NCBI GenBank assembly: GCA_029881805.1
Contig: JAOULW010000003.1
Coordinates: forward strand, 1-64,000
Direction: 5' to 3'
DNA length: 64,000 bases
DNA from: Candidatus Bathyarchaeota archaeon
GTDB lineage: Archaea; Thermoproteota; Bathyarchaeia; Bathyarchaeales; Bathycorpusculaceae
Shown here: positions 27,193 through 35,306 of the stretch, one piece after another
How the letters are laid out: each line of letters starts with the position of its first letter
Position numbering within the stretch: position 1 is the stretch's first letter
Translations under genes and position numbers: made by a program
The notes under the pieces: model-generated
What the model was told of the DNA's origin: nothing
What the model saw: only the letters and a program-made list of their open reading frames with translations
Databases searched by the model: none

Positions 27193-28782
27193 CTATCTGT
27201 CTGTGCATGAGAAGCAAGGATCCAGACTTACGAAACTAGCAGGCACATCCGCTACGTTGCCGCCCTCTGCGATATGGACGAAAGACAAGATATTTGCGAA
27301 TGTTGGAGTACGCACTTTAACACGTTCAGGGCACGCTGTGCCGTTGCCTTTCACGTAATAGAACAATTCACCTCTCGGTGCTTCAACACGGCTAAGTGCC
27401 TCGTCAGCGGGCACAATTCTTGGGACTCGAACCCTGTAAGGTCCACTTGGTAAGTTGTCTAATGCGTATTTTATTATGTCGATGCTCTCGCTGATTTCAT
27501 CTAAGCGAACCATAAGCCTTGCCCAAGAATCACCTTCGTTGTAAGTTATCATCCTAAAAGGGATATCGTCATATGCAGTGTAAGGGTCATCCTTCCTGAC
27601 GTCAATCTTCACATCTGAACCTCGAGCTACAGGACCCACAACAGACAATTTTAATGCGTCTCGTTTGTTTAGCACTCCAACATTTTTAGTTCGCATCTTT
27701 AAAGAGGGGTCACTCTCAAAAAGTTGTTTGTAGAAACCCATCTTCTTCTTCAAAATCGCTAGTTCTTCTTTGATTTTCGGAATCATTTCTTCTTTCAAGT
27801 CTCGTCGTACTCCCCCAATTGTGATAAACGAAGCAATGACTCTGTTACCAGTAAGCCACTCCATTATGTCCATTACTGTTTCTCGGTCACGCCACATGTA
27901 TTGAAAAAGTGATTCATACCCAATTTCAAGGCCAGCGTGGCCTAATAAAAGCATGTGACTCTGGATCCTGTTCAGCTCTAGAATTATTGTGCGTAGATAT
28001 TTAGCTCTAGATGGTGCACTTATTCCCGCTATTGCTTCTACCGTTTGACAAAAACATGTGGCGTGACAAGCATTGCAAATTCCACAGATCCTTTCAACCA
28101 GGTAAATATCCTGTAAGTAAGTACGTTGTTCTACAGCTTTTTCGATTCCTCTATGAACGTAACCGATGCGAGGTTCAACCTTTTCCACAATTTCGCCATC
28201 AACCTTCAAAGTAAACTTCTCAGGCTCTATCAAAGCAGGGTGTTGTGGTCCCATAACGATGTTTATCATATTACTACTCTCTAAAAACTGCTTATTCTCA
28301 TCCATCACGGTAGTTTTTTCCAAAGTATTTGTAACATGCGCGATCTCAGCGTCTTTTCTAAGTGGAAAAAGTCTTTTCGGCCAACCATCTGGAAGGACTA
28401 ATCTTTTCTGGTTTGGATGACCTTCGAATATTACACCTAACAGGTCTGCTACTTCTCTTTCGTGAAAATTCGCGCCTGGGATTAGGTCGGTTATGCTCTT
28501 GATCCGTGCATCTTCTTGTGGCACTTCAGTTCTAATCGTAACTATGGCGCCATGGGTGCGGACATGGTACATCAACTCGACCGCTTCACCCAAGTCCACG
28601 CCTGTAATCGCAGATATGCCCGCGCTTTCATCTTCATCGAGAAGGATTTTTAAAGCGTTTACGTGAACCCCAGCATTAACTCGGATAAAGATCTTTCTTG
28701 GCTGTGGATTTTGGGTTTGAAGGATTTTTTCTCCTAGTCTGTTACTAAGCGCTGTCAAGATTTTTCGGTCAACGTCCACCAT
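27193..28782 (-). CDS. Group 4 [NiFe]-hydrogenase large subunit, fused NuoC-NuoD type (HycE/HyfG-like)
   Basis: 529 residues: a NuoC-like domain (1-150, with GANFHEREVADLLGVIFEGHPNQKRLVLP read in parts: FHEREVADLLG, GHPNQKRL) fused to the large-subunit domain. Unlike NuoD or FpoD, it keeps both nickel-binding pairs: R231-I-C233-G-I-C236-NACH240 (L1) and C523/C526 in the terminal DPCFSCTDR (L2). It should therefore be a true H2-evolving or H2-using hydrogenase. The protein stops at the Arg after L2, so there is no C-terminal peptide for an endopeptidase to remove. It overlaps the small-subunit gene by 14 nt. C-D fusion is known from HycE/HyfG. Whether it is catalytically active cannot be told from sequence. 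Confidence 0.92.
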   Translation of the reverse strand: MVDVDRKILTALSNRLGEKILQTQNPQPRKIFIRVNAGVHVNALKILLDEDESAGISAITGVDLGEAVELMYHVRTHGAIVTIRTEVPQEDARIKSITDLIPGANFHEREVADLLGVIFEGHPNQKRLVLPDGWPKRLFPLRKDAEIAHVTNTLEKTTVMDENKQFLESSNMINIVMGPQHPALIEPEKFTLKVDGEIVEKVEPRIGYVHRGIEKAVEQRTYLQDIYLVERICGICNACHATCFCQTVEAIAGISAPSRAKYLRTIILELNRIQSHMLLLGHAGLEIGYESLFQYMWRDRETVMDIMEWLTGNRVIASFITIGGVRRDLKEEMIPKIKEELAILKKKMGFYKQLFESDPSLKMRTKNVGVLNKRDALKLSVVGPVARGSDVKIDVRKDDPYTAYDDIPFRMITYNEGDSWARLMVRLDEISESIDIIKYALDNLPSGPYRVRVPRIVPADEALSRVEAPRGELFYYVKGNGTACPERVKVRTPTFANILSFVHIAEGGNVADVPASFVSLDPCFSCTDR

Positions 28783-29221
28783 TGAACTTTACCTCCTTCA
28801 CTGATTTAAGTAGTTTGATAATTCCGTCAATTATCGCTTCAGGTTTCGGTGGGCAGCCTGGAATATATATGTCGACTGGAATAGCCTTGTCTACTCCTCC
28901 CAGCACGCTGTAATTTCCTTCGAATACGCCGCCTGAACAAGCACATGCACCTATTGCTACGACAAATTTGGGTTCAGGCATTTGTTCATAAACGCGCTTA
29001 AGTCTATCTACACATTGTCTAGTAACAACACCCGTAGTCAGTAGAACGTCAGCGTGTCTGGGTGATGGTTCAAGTAGTATTCCGAAGCGTTCGACATCAT
29101 ATCTAGGGGTTAATAGGGCAACAATTTCAATATCGCATCCGTTGCATGCCCCAGAATTAAAGTGGAGAACCCAAGGTGATTTCAGTCTTGCCCATTTTGT
29201 TGGACTAACAAGATGCGTTAT
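28769..29221 (-). CDS. [NiFe]-hydrogenase small subunit (EchC/HyfI/NuoB-like) with apparent AUA start
   Basis: About 150 residues. The proximal cluster ligands follow the hydrogenase pattern C26-NG-C29 (GACNGCDIEIV), not the CC pair of NuoB. Further cysteines are C93/C95 (GACACSGG) and C123 (PGCPPKPE). The only canonical start in frame (ATG 28981) would remove the first cluster ligands and half the protein. A perfect AGGAGG (29228-29233) lies 6 nt before ATA at 29219-29221, and this ATA overlaps the upstream stop as ATAA, like the usual ATGA overlap. I therefore take AUA as the initiator; a sequencing error for ATG is the alternative. Confidence 0.85.
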   Translation of the reverse strand: MTHLVSPTKWARLKSPWVLHFNSGACNGCDIEIVALLTPRYDVERFGILLEPSPRHADVLLTTGVVTRQCVDRLKRVYEQMPEPKFVVAIGACACSGGVFEGNYSVLGGVDKAIPVDIYIPGCPPKPEAIIDGIIKLLKSVKEVKFNGGR

Positions 29222-29550
29222 TCTTTGCCTCCTTCAAGAAGCAATGAAGTCGATGCAAGCAGTATAGCCAAGTAAAATATAAACAGCATAATATTTATCG
29301 TTCTGACTGCAAGCGAAGCAAAGGCAACGAGCAGTACCGACGAATCTAAAATCACAAAGTAGATAAGATATCTATACAACGACACATTAATCCTCAACTT
29401 TGGAAATGATGCTTTTTCTCCACATGCGTATGTTGATTGTACATTTTCGCCTTGGGTATGTTTAGGTGATAAACAACGACCAAATATGTAGATCAGGCAA
29501 GACGTTATAAATATTAAAATGAAAGCAACAACGAATTCATCAAACGTAAA
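29218..29550 (-). CDS. NuoA-like membrane subunit, start codon unresolved
   Basis: An open frame of 110 residues with three transmembrane helices and the NuoA loop motif YACGEKASFP (YECG-type). The C-terminus LLLEGGKE overlaps the small-subunit start. No ATG, GTG or TTG lies between the in-frame TAA (29551-29553) and the first helix. If that TAA were a sense codon, translation would begin at ATG 29562 (MGT, then FTFDEFVVAF). Alternatively ACG at 29545-29547, 8 nt after GGGGA, is used. It is either a gene with an unusual start, a nonsense mutation near the N-terminus, or a sequence error. It is the first gene of the hydrogenase operon. Confidence 0.75.
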   Translation of the reverse strand, partial: FTFDEFVVAFILIFITSCLIYIFGRCLSPKHTQGENVQSTYACGEKASFPKLRINVSLYRYLIYFVILDSSVLLVAFASLAVRTINIMLFIFYLAILLASTSLLLEGGKE

Positions 29551-29640
29551 TTATGTCCCCATTGGCAATACATGTTTCACACATTTAACTTTGCCTCACA
29601 CAAATTGAGGTCACTTTCTTCCTGACAAGATTTTTTCAAA

Positions 29641-29664
29641 TGTAGAGATGCCTACATATGTATG
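29641..29664. promoter_or_regulatory. Inverted repeats upstream of the hydrogenase operon
   Basis: TGTAG-N6-CTACA at 29641-29656 overlaps the 10-bp palindrome TACATATGTA (about 29653-29662). The site is about 90-110 nt before the NuoA-like gene and about 110 nt after the winged-helix gene. It could be an operator for the hydrogenase operon; no clear TATA box was recognised next to it, so confidence is low. Confidence 0.3.
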
Positions 29665-29774
29665 GGTCCACAGGATTTTCCATCTTACCTTTCAACACTT
29701 TGGAACCAAACACCAAGATTTAAAGTTTATCTGCAATTTTGGCTTAATTGGAAATTGCATCTTTATTCAAAACA

Positions 29775-30218
29775 TCATGGCGGTCTTTTTTGGGCGTATT
29801 GGTATCTGCGGGGTTTTCCTTGTCTGGTCAGGATTCCGTCTTTAACCAGGTCGATTAGTGCATGAGCTACTGCTGTTCGGTCATAGTGAAATCCGCGCCT
29901 TGCCATTTCGCTGTGCACTTCGCTCAAGCCTTTGGCTGTTGCGAACCAGCCTTCTGCCCAAAGTTTCTGTATTACGCCTTTGCACGTTTCTGCCCTCGGC
30001 GGCGCGGCAGCTCTTTCCGCTATTAGCGGCGTTTCTTTCAGTTTTTCTGTTACTGTGGAGAGGATTTTGTCTACTGTGGCTTGTATCTGGTCTTCTTGGC
30101 ATTCTATTTCGAACTCTATTTCGCCTATCTTCATTTTTACGCGGATGGGTGGTTTTTGTTTTGTTTCTGTCAATTTTTCACCTTGTTGTTTATTGTATTG
30201 CACATCTTGTTCATGCAC
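29775..30218 (-). CDS. Two-domain winged-helix protein, paralogue 4
   Basis: 147 residues. The strand-strand-helix module (IRVKMKIGEIEFEIECQEDQIQATVDKIL) matches the three paralogues at 16.6-18.0 kb. A linker (IAERAAAPPRAETCK) leads to a C-terminal winged helix (ARRGFHYDRTAVAHALIDLVKDGILTRQGKPRRYQY, here in parts: FHYDRTAVAHALIDLV, GILTRQGKPRRYQY). The family cannot be named. ATG 30218 gives an extra 15 polar residues; TTG 30173 with GGTGA just upstream would fit the paralogues' start and the shared TATA box better. It is divergent from nurA-herA and upstream of the hydrogenase operon, so it could regulate either. Confidence 0.78.
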   Translation of the reverse strand: MHEQDVQYNKQQGEKLTETKQKPPIRVKMKIGEIEFEIECQEDQIQATVDKILSTVTEKLKETPLIAERAAAPPRAETCKGVIQKLWAEGWFATAKGLSEVHSEMARRGFHYDRTAVAHALIDLVKDGILTRQGKPRRYQYAQKRPP

Positions 30219-30223
30219 AACAC

Positions 30224-30234
30224 TTAAATATGCC
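30224..30234. promoter_or_regulatory. Shared TATA-like element between wHTH gene and nurA
   Basis: CTTAAATATGC reads as a TATA box in both directions. On the plus strand it places a transcript start near 30255, just before the nurA start; on the minus strand near 30205, which favours the internal TTG start of the winged-helix gene. A regulator bound here could control both. Confidence 0.35.
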
Positions 30235-30267
30235 TTCAGCCAATCAATTGGCTATTGGTGAATCTTG

Positions 30268-31335
30268 GTGATTGAACAATACACTATTACAACAACACCA
30301 AAATATAATTTTCCACAACCCACCGTAGACACAACATTACCCCAACGCTTCATAGAACTAAGCATACGCTCACTAAAGACTGGGCAAAACCAAACCTTTC
30401 AATTAAATCAACAAACCATTCAACAAAGCCAAGTCCAAGCATTACAGCTTAATCCGCAACCAATACCGCTGAAACCTAGACGCACAGAAACCATAGTCGC
30501 GGCCGTGGACACTTCAAGTATGAAAATCGGCGAAACAAGCACAGGCATGCTCACAGCCGTCAGAGGCGCAACTGTATGGAAGCAAAACAGACGCTACAAG
30601 TACATGCGGCTCGGACCCTTCATATTTCACATTACAGAAGAAAACAAAAGAGAAGTCTATAACACACTAAAAATAGCCTACTTCAACAATAACCACGACC
30701 AGACACGTCAAGGCTTGCTAAACCTTCTGCAGATGCCGACACGCATAGCAAACGTCCTCGAAAGATGGCTCCAAACAATGCTGTCAAAAACATTAAACAA
30801 CAGCCTAATCCTCTTCGACGGTTCACTGACAGCAGGAATTGCCGACACTCCAACACAGCTCATGAAAGAAATTCTGTGCACGTCGAGAAAAAAAGGCAAC
30901 ATTGTGCTAGCTTTCTCAAAAATGACGACCTTGCGGGTCAATGGCCATCTCATAACAGATTTCATGCCGTTGTACAAGCCCCCTTACATGCTTGAGGCAG
31001 TCGGTTTGAAACCTAGACCCCCACTTGTATTGTTAGGTGACGTTTACGTGGCCAGATTAACCAACGGAAACTACGCATTCAGGCTAGACATAGACAAAGA
31101 AGCTTCCTCTGAACAGAAAATTGGGGCAGTTGAGAAACTCCTAGGAAATGATTTGCTCTTACAAAGCTATCCAGAAACCCTGCGCTTGGCACACATCCTC
31201 TGCACCTTCACGGCCAATGAAGTCATAGCCATGCAACACTTCATTGCACGTAAGTACGGTCTAAAAATAGTCAATAGACCAGACATTCATAGGCTTTTGT
31301 TTGGTCCCTTCGGTAAAGGGGAAAGCAGTTCATGA
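30268..31335 (+). CDS. nurA: NurA-domain nuclease
   Basis: About 355 residues. NurA nucleases resect DNA ends together with the HerA translocase. The NurA core is seen at ~75-330: the strand with the metal Asp (TIVAAVDTSSMKIGETSTGML), the second acidic strand NSLILFDGSLTAGI, and a late region TLRLAHILCTFTANEVIAMQHFIARKYGL (in parts: LRLAHILCTF, ALQHF-type helix) where NurA has its C-terminal metal ligands. The N-terminal 70 residues are Gln/Pro-rich and probably disordered. GTG 30268 sits 6 nt after GGTGA; TTG 30265 is equally in frame. The stop overlaps the herA ATG (ATGA), so the two are made together. No mre11-rad50 is beside it. Confidence 0.82.
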   Translation: MIEQYTITTTPKYNFPQPTVDTTLPQRFIELSIRSLKTGQNQTFQLNQQTIQQSQVQALQLNPQPIPLKPRRTETIVAAVDTSSMKIGETSTGMLTAVRGATVWKQNRRYKYMRLGPFIFHITEENKREVYNTLKIAYFNNNHDQTRQGLLNLLQMPTRIANVLERWLQTMLSKTLNNSLILFDGSLTAGIADTPTQLMKEILCTSRKKGNIVLAFSKMTTLRVNGHLITDFMPLYKPPYMLEAVGLKPRPPLVLLGDVYVARLTNGNYAFRLDIDKEASSEQKIGAVEKLLGNDLLLQSYPETLRLAHILCTFTANEVIAMQHFIARKYGLKIVNRPDIHRLLFGPFGKGESSS

Positions 31336-32795
31336 AGTTGTATAAGAAAGAAGGCAACGTCGTTCAGGTTCTCAGCTTCCCAAATGAAACAGTGGAAAAG
31401 GGCGACTATCTGCTTGTTGATGATTCTGACGCTAGAAAAGCTCTAATAGTGCAGGTTATCGACGTGCAATTCGCAAGCATTCCAGGAGTTCTTGAAGAGC
31501 TGCTCCGAAGTCTGCCTGACGGCGGAGAGCTAATTCGAGGAGAAGATTTTGATCCACTAGAGATTGCGCCCCACATCACGTACATTCAAGATGCAAGTCT
31601 ACTAATCTGCAAAATCCGTGCGACAATGGAAAGTGAGAATTTAAGCCCGAGCAGTTCGTGGCTCCCTTCGCGCTCGCAATCAGCAATAAGAAAACTTGCA
31701 ATCCCAACATTGTTGAAACTTGCAAAGGTTAATGGGAAACTTCCAATAGTTTTAGGCGGGACAAAGGATTCTTCGCTTTTGACAATTGATGCCTTGTCAT
31801 TGGATGGCAGATTAAACATAATAACCGGGAAGAAGGAGACTGGGAAATCACATTTGTCTAAACTTTTGATGTTGAACTTAATAGGATATAAGGCCACAGT
31901 TTTTGTTTTTGACTTGAATGGTGAATACCTGAGCTTAGGAATGACATCTGATGGGAAAAGAAACGCCTCCTACGATAAGATTCACGTTTTGACGCCGTCA
32001 CAAAACTTTAAGGTGTCCTTGAAACAGCTGAACCTTCACGTGTTGTTGGGCATTCTTATTCATGCACTTCATTTGCCTGGAACTTCCGCTCGCGAGTTTA
32101 GACGTATATGGCAATCGTTGAAAGAAAGAGACATGCTCAGCATGCATGAGCTAGGCGAAGCCATACGCAATTGGCACTGCAACCAGCACGTTCGTGACGC
32201 ACTGTTCTCGCGCTATTATGCACTAGTTAATTCGGGCTTTTTTGCAGATGAAATAGGCGGAACCATGCTTTTAGAAGAATGCCTATTTAAGGCTCGGGAA
32301 CATGGCGGAGCCATCATAATAAATCTGCGAAATACTTCTTCGATTGACCGTCAAATAGTCGTCGAATTTGTACTCGGGAAACTTGTTGAACTACTAACAA
32401 GCTGGAAGCTCAGGGCAGTCTTCCTTTTCGCCGAAGAAGCGCACTTATACCTTCGTGAAACTTATTGGGACGACATTGTAACTCGCATGCGGCATTTTGG
32501 AATCTTTACGACATTCATAACAAACCAGCCTGACACTATTCGGGAAAACATTTACCGTCAAGCTGACAATATATTTCTCTTTAACTTCATGAATGAGCAC
32601 GATTTGGAAGTTGTTTCGCGCGCGGCACGTGTTGACGCGGAAACAGTGAAGTCCATAGCCAGAGACTTGCCTCCGCATCACTGTCTTGCGCTTGGAAAAA
32701 TAGTCAAGGATTTTCCGATGGTTGTGAAGGTTAGGGCTTTAGACGTGAAAACAATGGGAGAAACAAGGCTTTTCTTCAAGGAACAAAATAGCTAA
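31332..32795 (+). CDS. herA: HerA-like DNA translocase ATPase
   Basis: 487 residues. An N-terminal HAS-type barrel (KGDYLLVDDSDARKALIVQVID, in parts: GDYLLVDDSD, ALIVQVIDV) precedes the FtsK/HerA-family ATPase. Walker A is G166-KKETGKS173, an atypical spelling of the usual GxTGSGKS. Walker B is AVFLFAEEAH (~362-371). A sensor/arginine-finger region follows (TRMRHFGIFTTFITNQPDTI), then DNIFLFNFMNEHDLEVV. HerA forms hexameric rings that push DNA into NurA. It overlaps nurA by 4 nt. The divergence of Walker A and the lack of Mre11-Rad50 neighbours mean it could be a specialised, not the housekeeping, pair. Confidence 0.85.
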   Translation: MKLYKKEGNVVQVLSFPNETVEKGDYLLVDDSDARKALIVQVIDVQFASIPGVLEELLRSLPDGGELIRGEDFDPLEIAPHITYIQDASLLICKIRATMESENLSPSSSWLPSRSQSAIRKLAIPTLLKLAKVNGKLPIVLGGTKDSSLLTIDALSLDGRLNIITGKKETGKSHLSKLLMLNLIGYKATVFVFDLNGEYLSLGMTSDGKRNASYDKIHVLTPSQNFKVSLKQLNLHVLLGILIHALHLPGTSAREFRRIWQSLKERDMLSMHELGEAIRNWHCNQHVRDALFSRYYALVNSGFFADEIGGTMLLEECLFKAREHGGAIIINLRNTSSIDRQIVVEFVLGKLVELLTSWKLRAVFLFAEEAHLYLRETYWDDIVTRMRHFGIFTTFITNQPDTIRENIYRQADNIFLFNFMNEHDLEVVSRAARVDAETVKSIARDLPPHHCLALGKIVKDFPMVVKVRALDVKTMGETRLFFKEQNS

Positions 32796-32862
32796 AGTTC
32801 TGTTAATTAAACATGCCATAGACCGTGTTGCAGTTATAAGGAAAAACCAGCCCATTTCCACG

Positions 32863-33309
32863 TCATGAACAACTATTTAATGTTTCTAGTTTTTGTCTGT
32901 TTCTTTGGAAGAATTCTCTGAACGTTATTGTAAGATCATATTTTTCCACTTCGTCAAATGCAATCCATTTCAATTCTTCTGCATCGCTTGAAGCTTTGAG
33001 CGTACCACCTTTAAGCTTCACAAAATAGTCGATTATGACAAAATGATACTTTATCTCATCATTCTTATCTCTGATTATGTTGTCAACAATATCGATGTGA
33101 TCAGGCTTTTCAACATTAAGACCTGTCTCTTCCCTAACCTCTCTAACCACTGTTTGGTCCAAGGTTTCGCCTAATTCAACTAAGCCGCCTGGAATGCTCC
33201 ATTTTCTCTTACCTGGATCGTTTTTTCTCTTTTCCAACAGAATTTTGTCATCACAAATTATGACTGCGCCAACGCCTACAATTGGTTGTTTAGGGTAGAG
33301 CCTCGTCAA
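32863..33309 (-). CDS. Nudix hydrolase
   Basis: 148 residues with a complete Nudix box: GLVELGETLDQTVVREVREETGL matches Gx5Ex7REUxEExGU (shown here in parts: GLVELGE, REVREETGL). Nudix enzymes split nucleoside diphosphates linked to another group, such as ADP-ribose or oxidised nucleotides, using Mg2+; the substrate cannot be read here. The start is TTG 33309. It follows the MacB-like permease by 26 nt on the same strand and faces herA's end. The length and fold are normal for a house-cleaning Nudix protein. Confidence 0.92.
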   Translation of the reverse strand: MTRLYPKQPIVGVGAVIICDDKILLEKRKNDPGKRKWSIPGGLVELGETLDQTVVREVREETGLNVEKPDHIDIVDNIIRDKNDEIKYHFVIIDYFVKLKGGTLKASSDAEELKWIAFDEVEKYDLTITFREFFQRNRQKLETLNSCS

Positions 33310-33335
33310 CGTGAAAGCCTCGACAAGCTATTGTC

Positions 33336-34604
33336 TTATTCGTATCTTAAAGCTTCTACTGGCTTAAGCCTAGAAGCCCGCCAAGCAGGATAAAGCCCAA
33401 AGATGAGGCTCACTACTAGCCCGAAGGCAAAAGCACCTATGAACACTGTTGGAGTCAAAACAGGCGTTATAGTCATTCTAGTCATTGCCCCTGCTTGAGT
33501 CCCCTGTTGAATGTTTCCTCCGACAAATCCAAATCGTGCAAATATGTTGGCTAGACCCCAGCCAGAAGCAATGCCAATGGTTGCACCCATTAATCCTATG
33601 ATCATAGTCTCGCCCAAGAAAATAGAAAGTACAGTTCGACTTTTCATGCCCAACGCCTTCAATATACCTATCTCTCGGGTTCGCTCCATCAACGAAACAA
33701 TCATAATATTCATTATCCCAATCCCAGCAACCAAAAGAGAAATACCAGCAATACCAGCTAAGAAAAGCTCCACACTCGCAAACACACCAGAAATAATGTC
33801 AAGTACCGCAGTAGGGGAAGTCACTTGAACCTGACCGCCAAATGCATTCTTTATCGCCTCAGAAACATCTTCAATAGTCGCCTCATCACTATTTTTTAAC
33901 TGCACAATTATCGCCTCACACTCATTAGTTTCAAAAAAGTTTTGCGCGTGCGAAATTGGAACATAAATGCCTAGATCAGAAGGTCCACCTAGACTGAAGC
34001 CTCCGATTTCATCAAGCACAGCAACCACCTGCCCAGCGTAAGTTTCTTCTATTGGGAGGCCAGTGACGTTTCGCTTAATCCAGGTAATTTCAACAACATC
34101 ACCAACATCAGCAAGTATTGTTCCATTTTGCCAAGGCTCACGTATTCTTGCACCGATTACAATTGACTCATTGTCTGGACTTGAGGATATTGTTCCGTTG
34201 GTGGGAACAAAAGTGCTTTCGTAAATACTCATGTACTTGGCGAAGTCTACCCCGATAATGTTGACTATAAAAGTTCTCCCGCGGGAGCTGACGTTGCATG
34301 TTTTCTGCATAATCGCTACTGACATACTAACGTTGGCTATTACATCAATCGTCTGCGTGTCAGCAACATATAGCGGAAAGCTTGACTCTGTCGCACCGAA
34401 ACTCCTCTGCGAAACAATCAAAGTATTAGTTGCAAATCCCTTCTCGAATTGAGCAGTTATCACATCCTGAAAGCCCTGAGCCAGTGAAAGCAAAGCAACA
34501 ATGGCTGCAATTCCTATAATTACGCCTAAAGTCGTTAATCCGGAGCGAAGTTTTCGCAATTTTATCGCGCTGAAGGCATAAGAGAAAATATCACTTGTCT
34601 GCAT
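33336..34604 (-). CDS. MacB/FtsX-type ABC transporter permease
   Basis: 422 residues in the MacB/LolCE layout: helix 1 near residue 20 (LTTLGVIIGIAAIVALLSLA), an extracellular MacB periplasmic core domain (~50-270), and three C-terminal helices with the FtsX domain (GIMNIMIVSLMERTREIGILKALG, in parts: MERTREIGILKALG; FLGETMIIGLMGATIGI). It works with the LolD-type ATPase just upstream to drive mechanotransmission or export at the membrane. The end PVEALRYE is the family hallmark. It starts 1 nt after the ATPase gene. Confidence 0.93.
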   Translation of the reverse strand: MQTSDIFSYAFSAIKLRKLRSGLTTLGVIIGIAAIVALLSLAQGFQDVITAQFEKGFATNTLIVSQRSFGATESSFPLYVADTQTIDVIANVSMSVAIMQKTCNVSSRGRTFIVNIIGVDFAKYMSIYESTFVPTNGTISSSPDNESIVIGARIREPWQNGTILADVGDVVEITWIKRNVTGLPIEETYAGQVVAVLDEIGGFSLGGPSDLGIYVPISHAQNFFETNECEAIIVQLKNSDEATIEDVSEAIKNAFGGQVQVTSPTAVLDIISGVFASVELFLAGIAGISLLVAGIGIMNIMIVSLMERTREIGILKALGMKSRTVLSIFLGETMIIGLMGATIGIASGWGLANIFARFGFVGGNIQQGTQAGAMTRMTITPVLTPTVFIGAFAFGLVVSLIFGLYPAWRASRLKPVEALRYE

Positions 34605-34605
34605 G

Positions 34606-35289
34606 TTAATTCACCCTCTCTTGAGTTACCATGCCATCAAACATCCGCACAATTCTTCTTGCTTCCGAAGCCAAAGGGCGATCATGAGTTACCATGATTA
34701 TCGTCACGCCCATTTCTTCGTTCAGCCGCTTAACAAGCTGAATTATTTCACTAGCAGTCTTCGAGTCGATGTTTCCCGTTGGCTCATCCATCAGAAGAAA
34801 ACCCGGATTGTTTGCTAAGGCTCTTGCAATTGCCACGCGCTGCTGTTCACCGCCGCTAAGCTCAGTCGGCTTATGATTCAGCCTCTCCTTCAGTCCCACA
34901 GTTTCTAGGAGCTCTTCAGCACGCTTTTTCCTTTCCTTCCCGCTCAAGCCAGCTATAGCCATAGACAACTCGACGTTCTGTCTTGCTGTAAGTCTCGGAA
35001 TCAGATTGAAAAACTGAAATACAAACCCAATTCTGCGTCTTAAATCAGCTAGTTTATTGTCAGTTAGTGTTGAAATGTCAACGTCTTCAATGAACACTTT
35101 TCCATCAGTAGGCTTGTCTAATGCGCCAATCAGATTCAGAAGAGTGGACTTACCGCTTCCAGAAGGTCCCAGAACTGCGAGAAAATCGCCTTTTTCAACT
35201 TTCAGATTCACGCCACGCAGAGCGTGAACTGGAACTTTTCCGAGCATGTAGGTTTTTTTCAAATCCACAGCCTCAACAATAGCCGCCAT
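34606..35289 (-). CDS. LolD/MacB-type ABC transporter ATP-binding protein
   Basis: About 227 residues. It has Walker [11 protein letters not shown]-loop [14 protein letters not shown], signature [14 protein letters not shown], Walker [12 protein letters not shown] and H-loop [13 protein letters not shown]. It begins [18 protein letters not shown], typical of LolD relatives. The frame opens at 35328 inside the previous gene, but ATG 35289 has GGGGGAG about 10 nt before it and starts 18 nt after the permease stop. It powers the MacB-like permease that follows at once. Confidence 0.93.
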   Translation of the reverse strand: MAAIVEAVDLKKTYMLGKVPVHALRGVNLKVEKGDFLAVLGPSGSGKSTLLNLIGALDKPTDGKVFIEDVDISTLTDNKLADLRRRIGFVFQFFNLIPRLTARQNVELSMAIAGLSGKERKKRAEELLETVGLKERLNHKPTELSGGEQQRVAIARALANNPGFLLMDEPTGNIDSKTASEIIQLVKRLNEEMGVTIIMVTHDRPLASEARRIVRMFDGMVTQERVN

Positions 35290-35306
35290 GAGTGCTTCAT
35301 CTCCCC

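Noticed and set aside
18315-29550. Plain F420H2 dehydrogenase (Fpo) or NADH dehydrogenase assignment
   Set aside because: The large subunit keeps all four nickel-ligand cysteines and the small subunit has the hydrogenase CNGC motif, which Fpo and Nuo lack.
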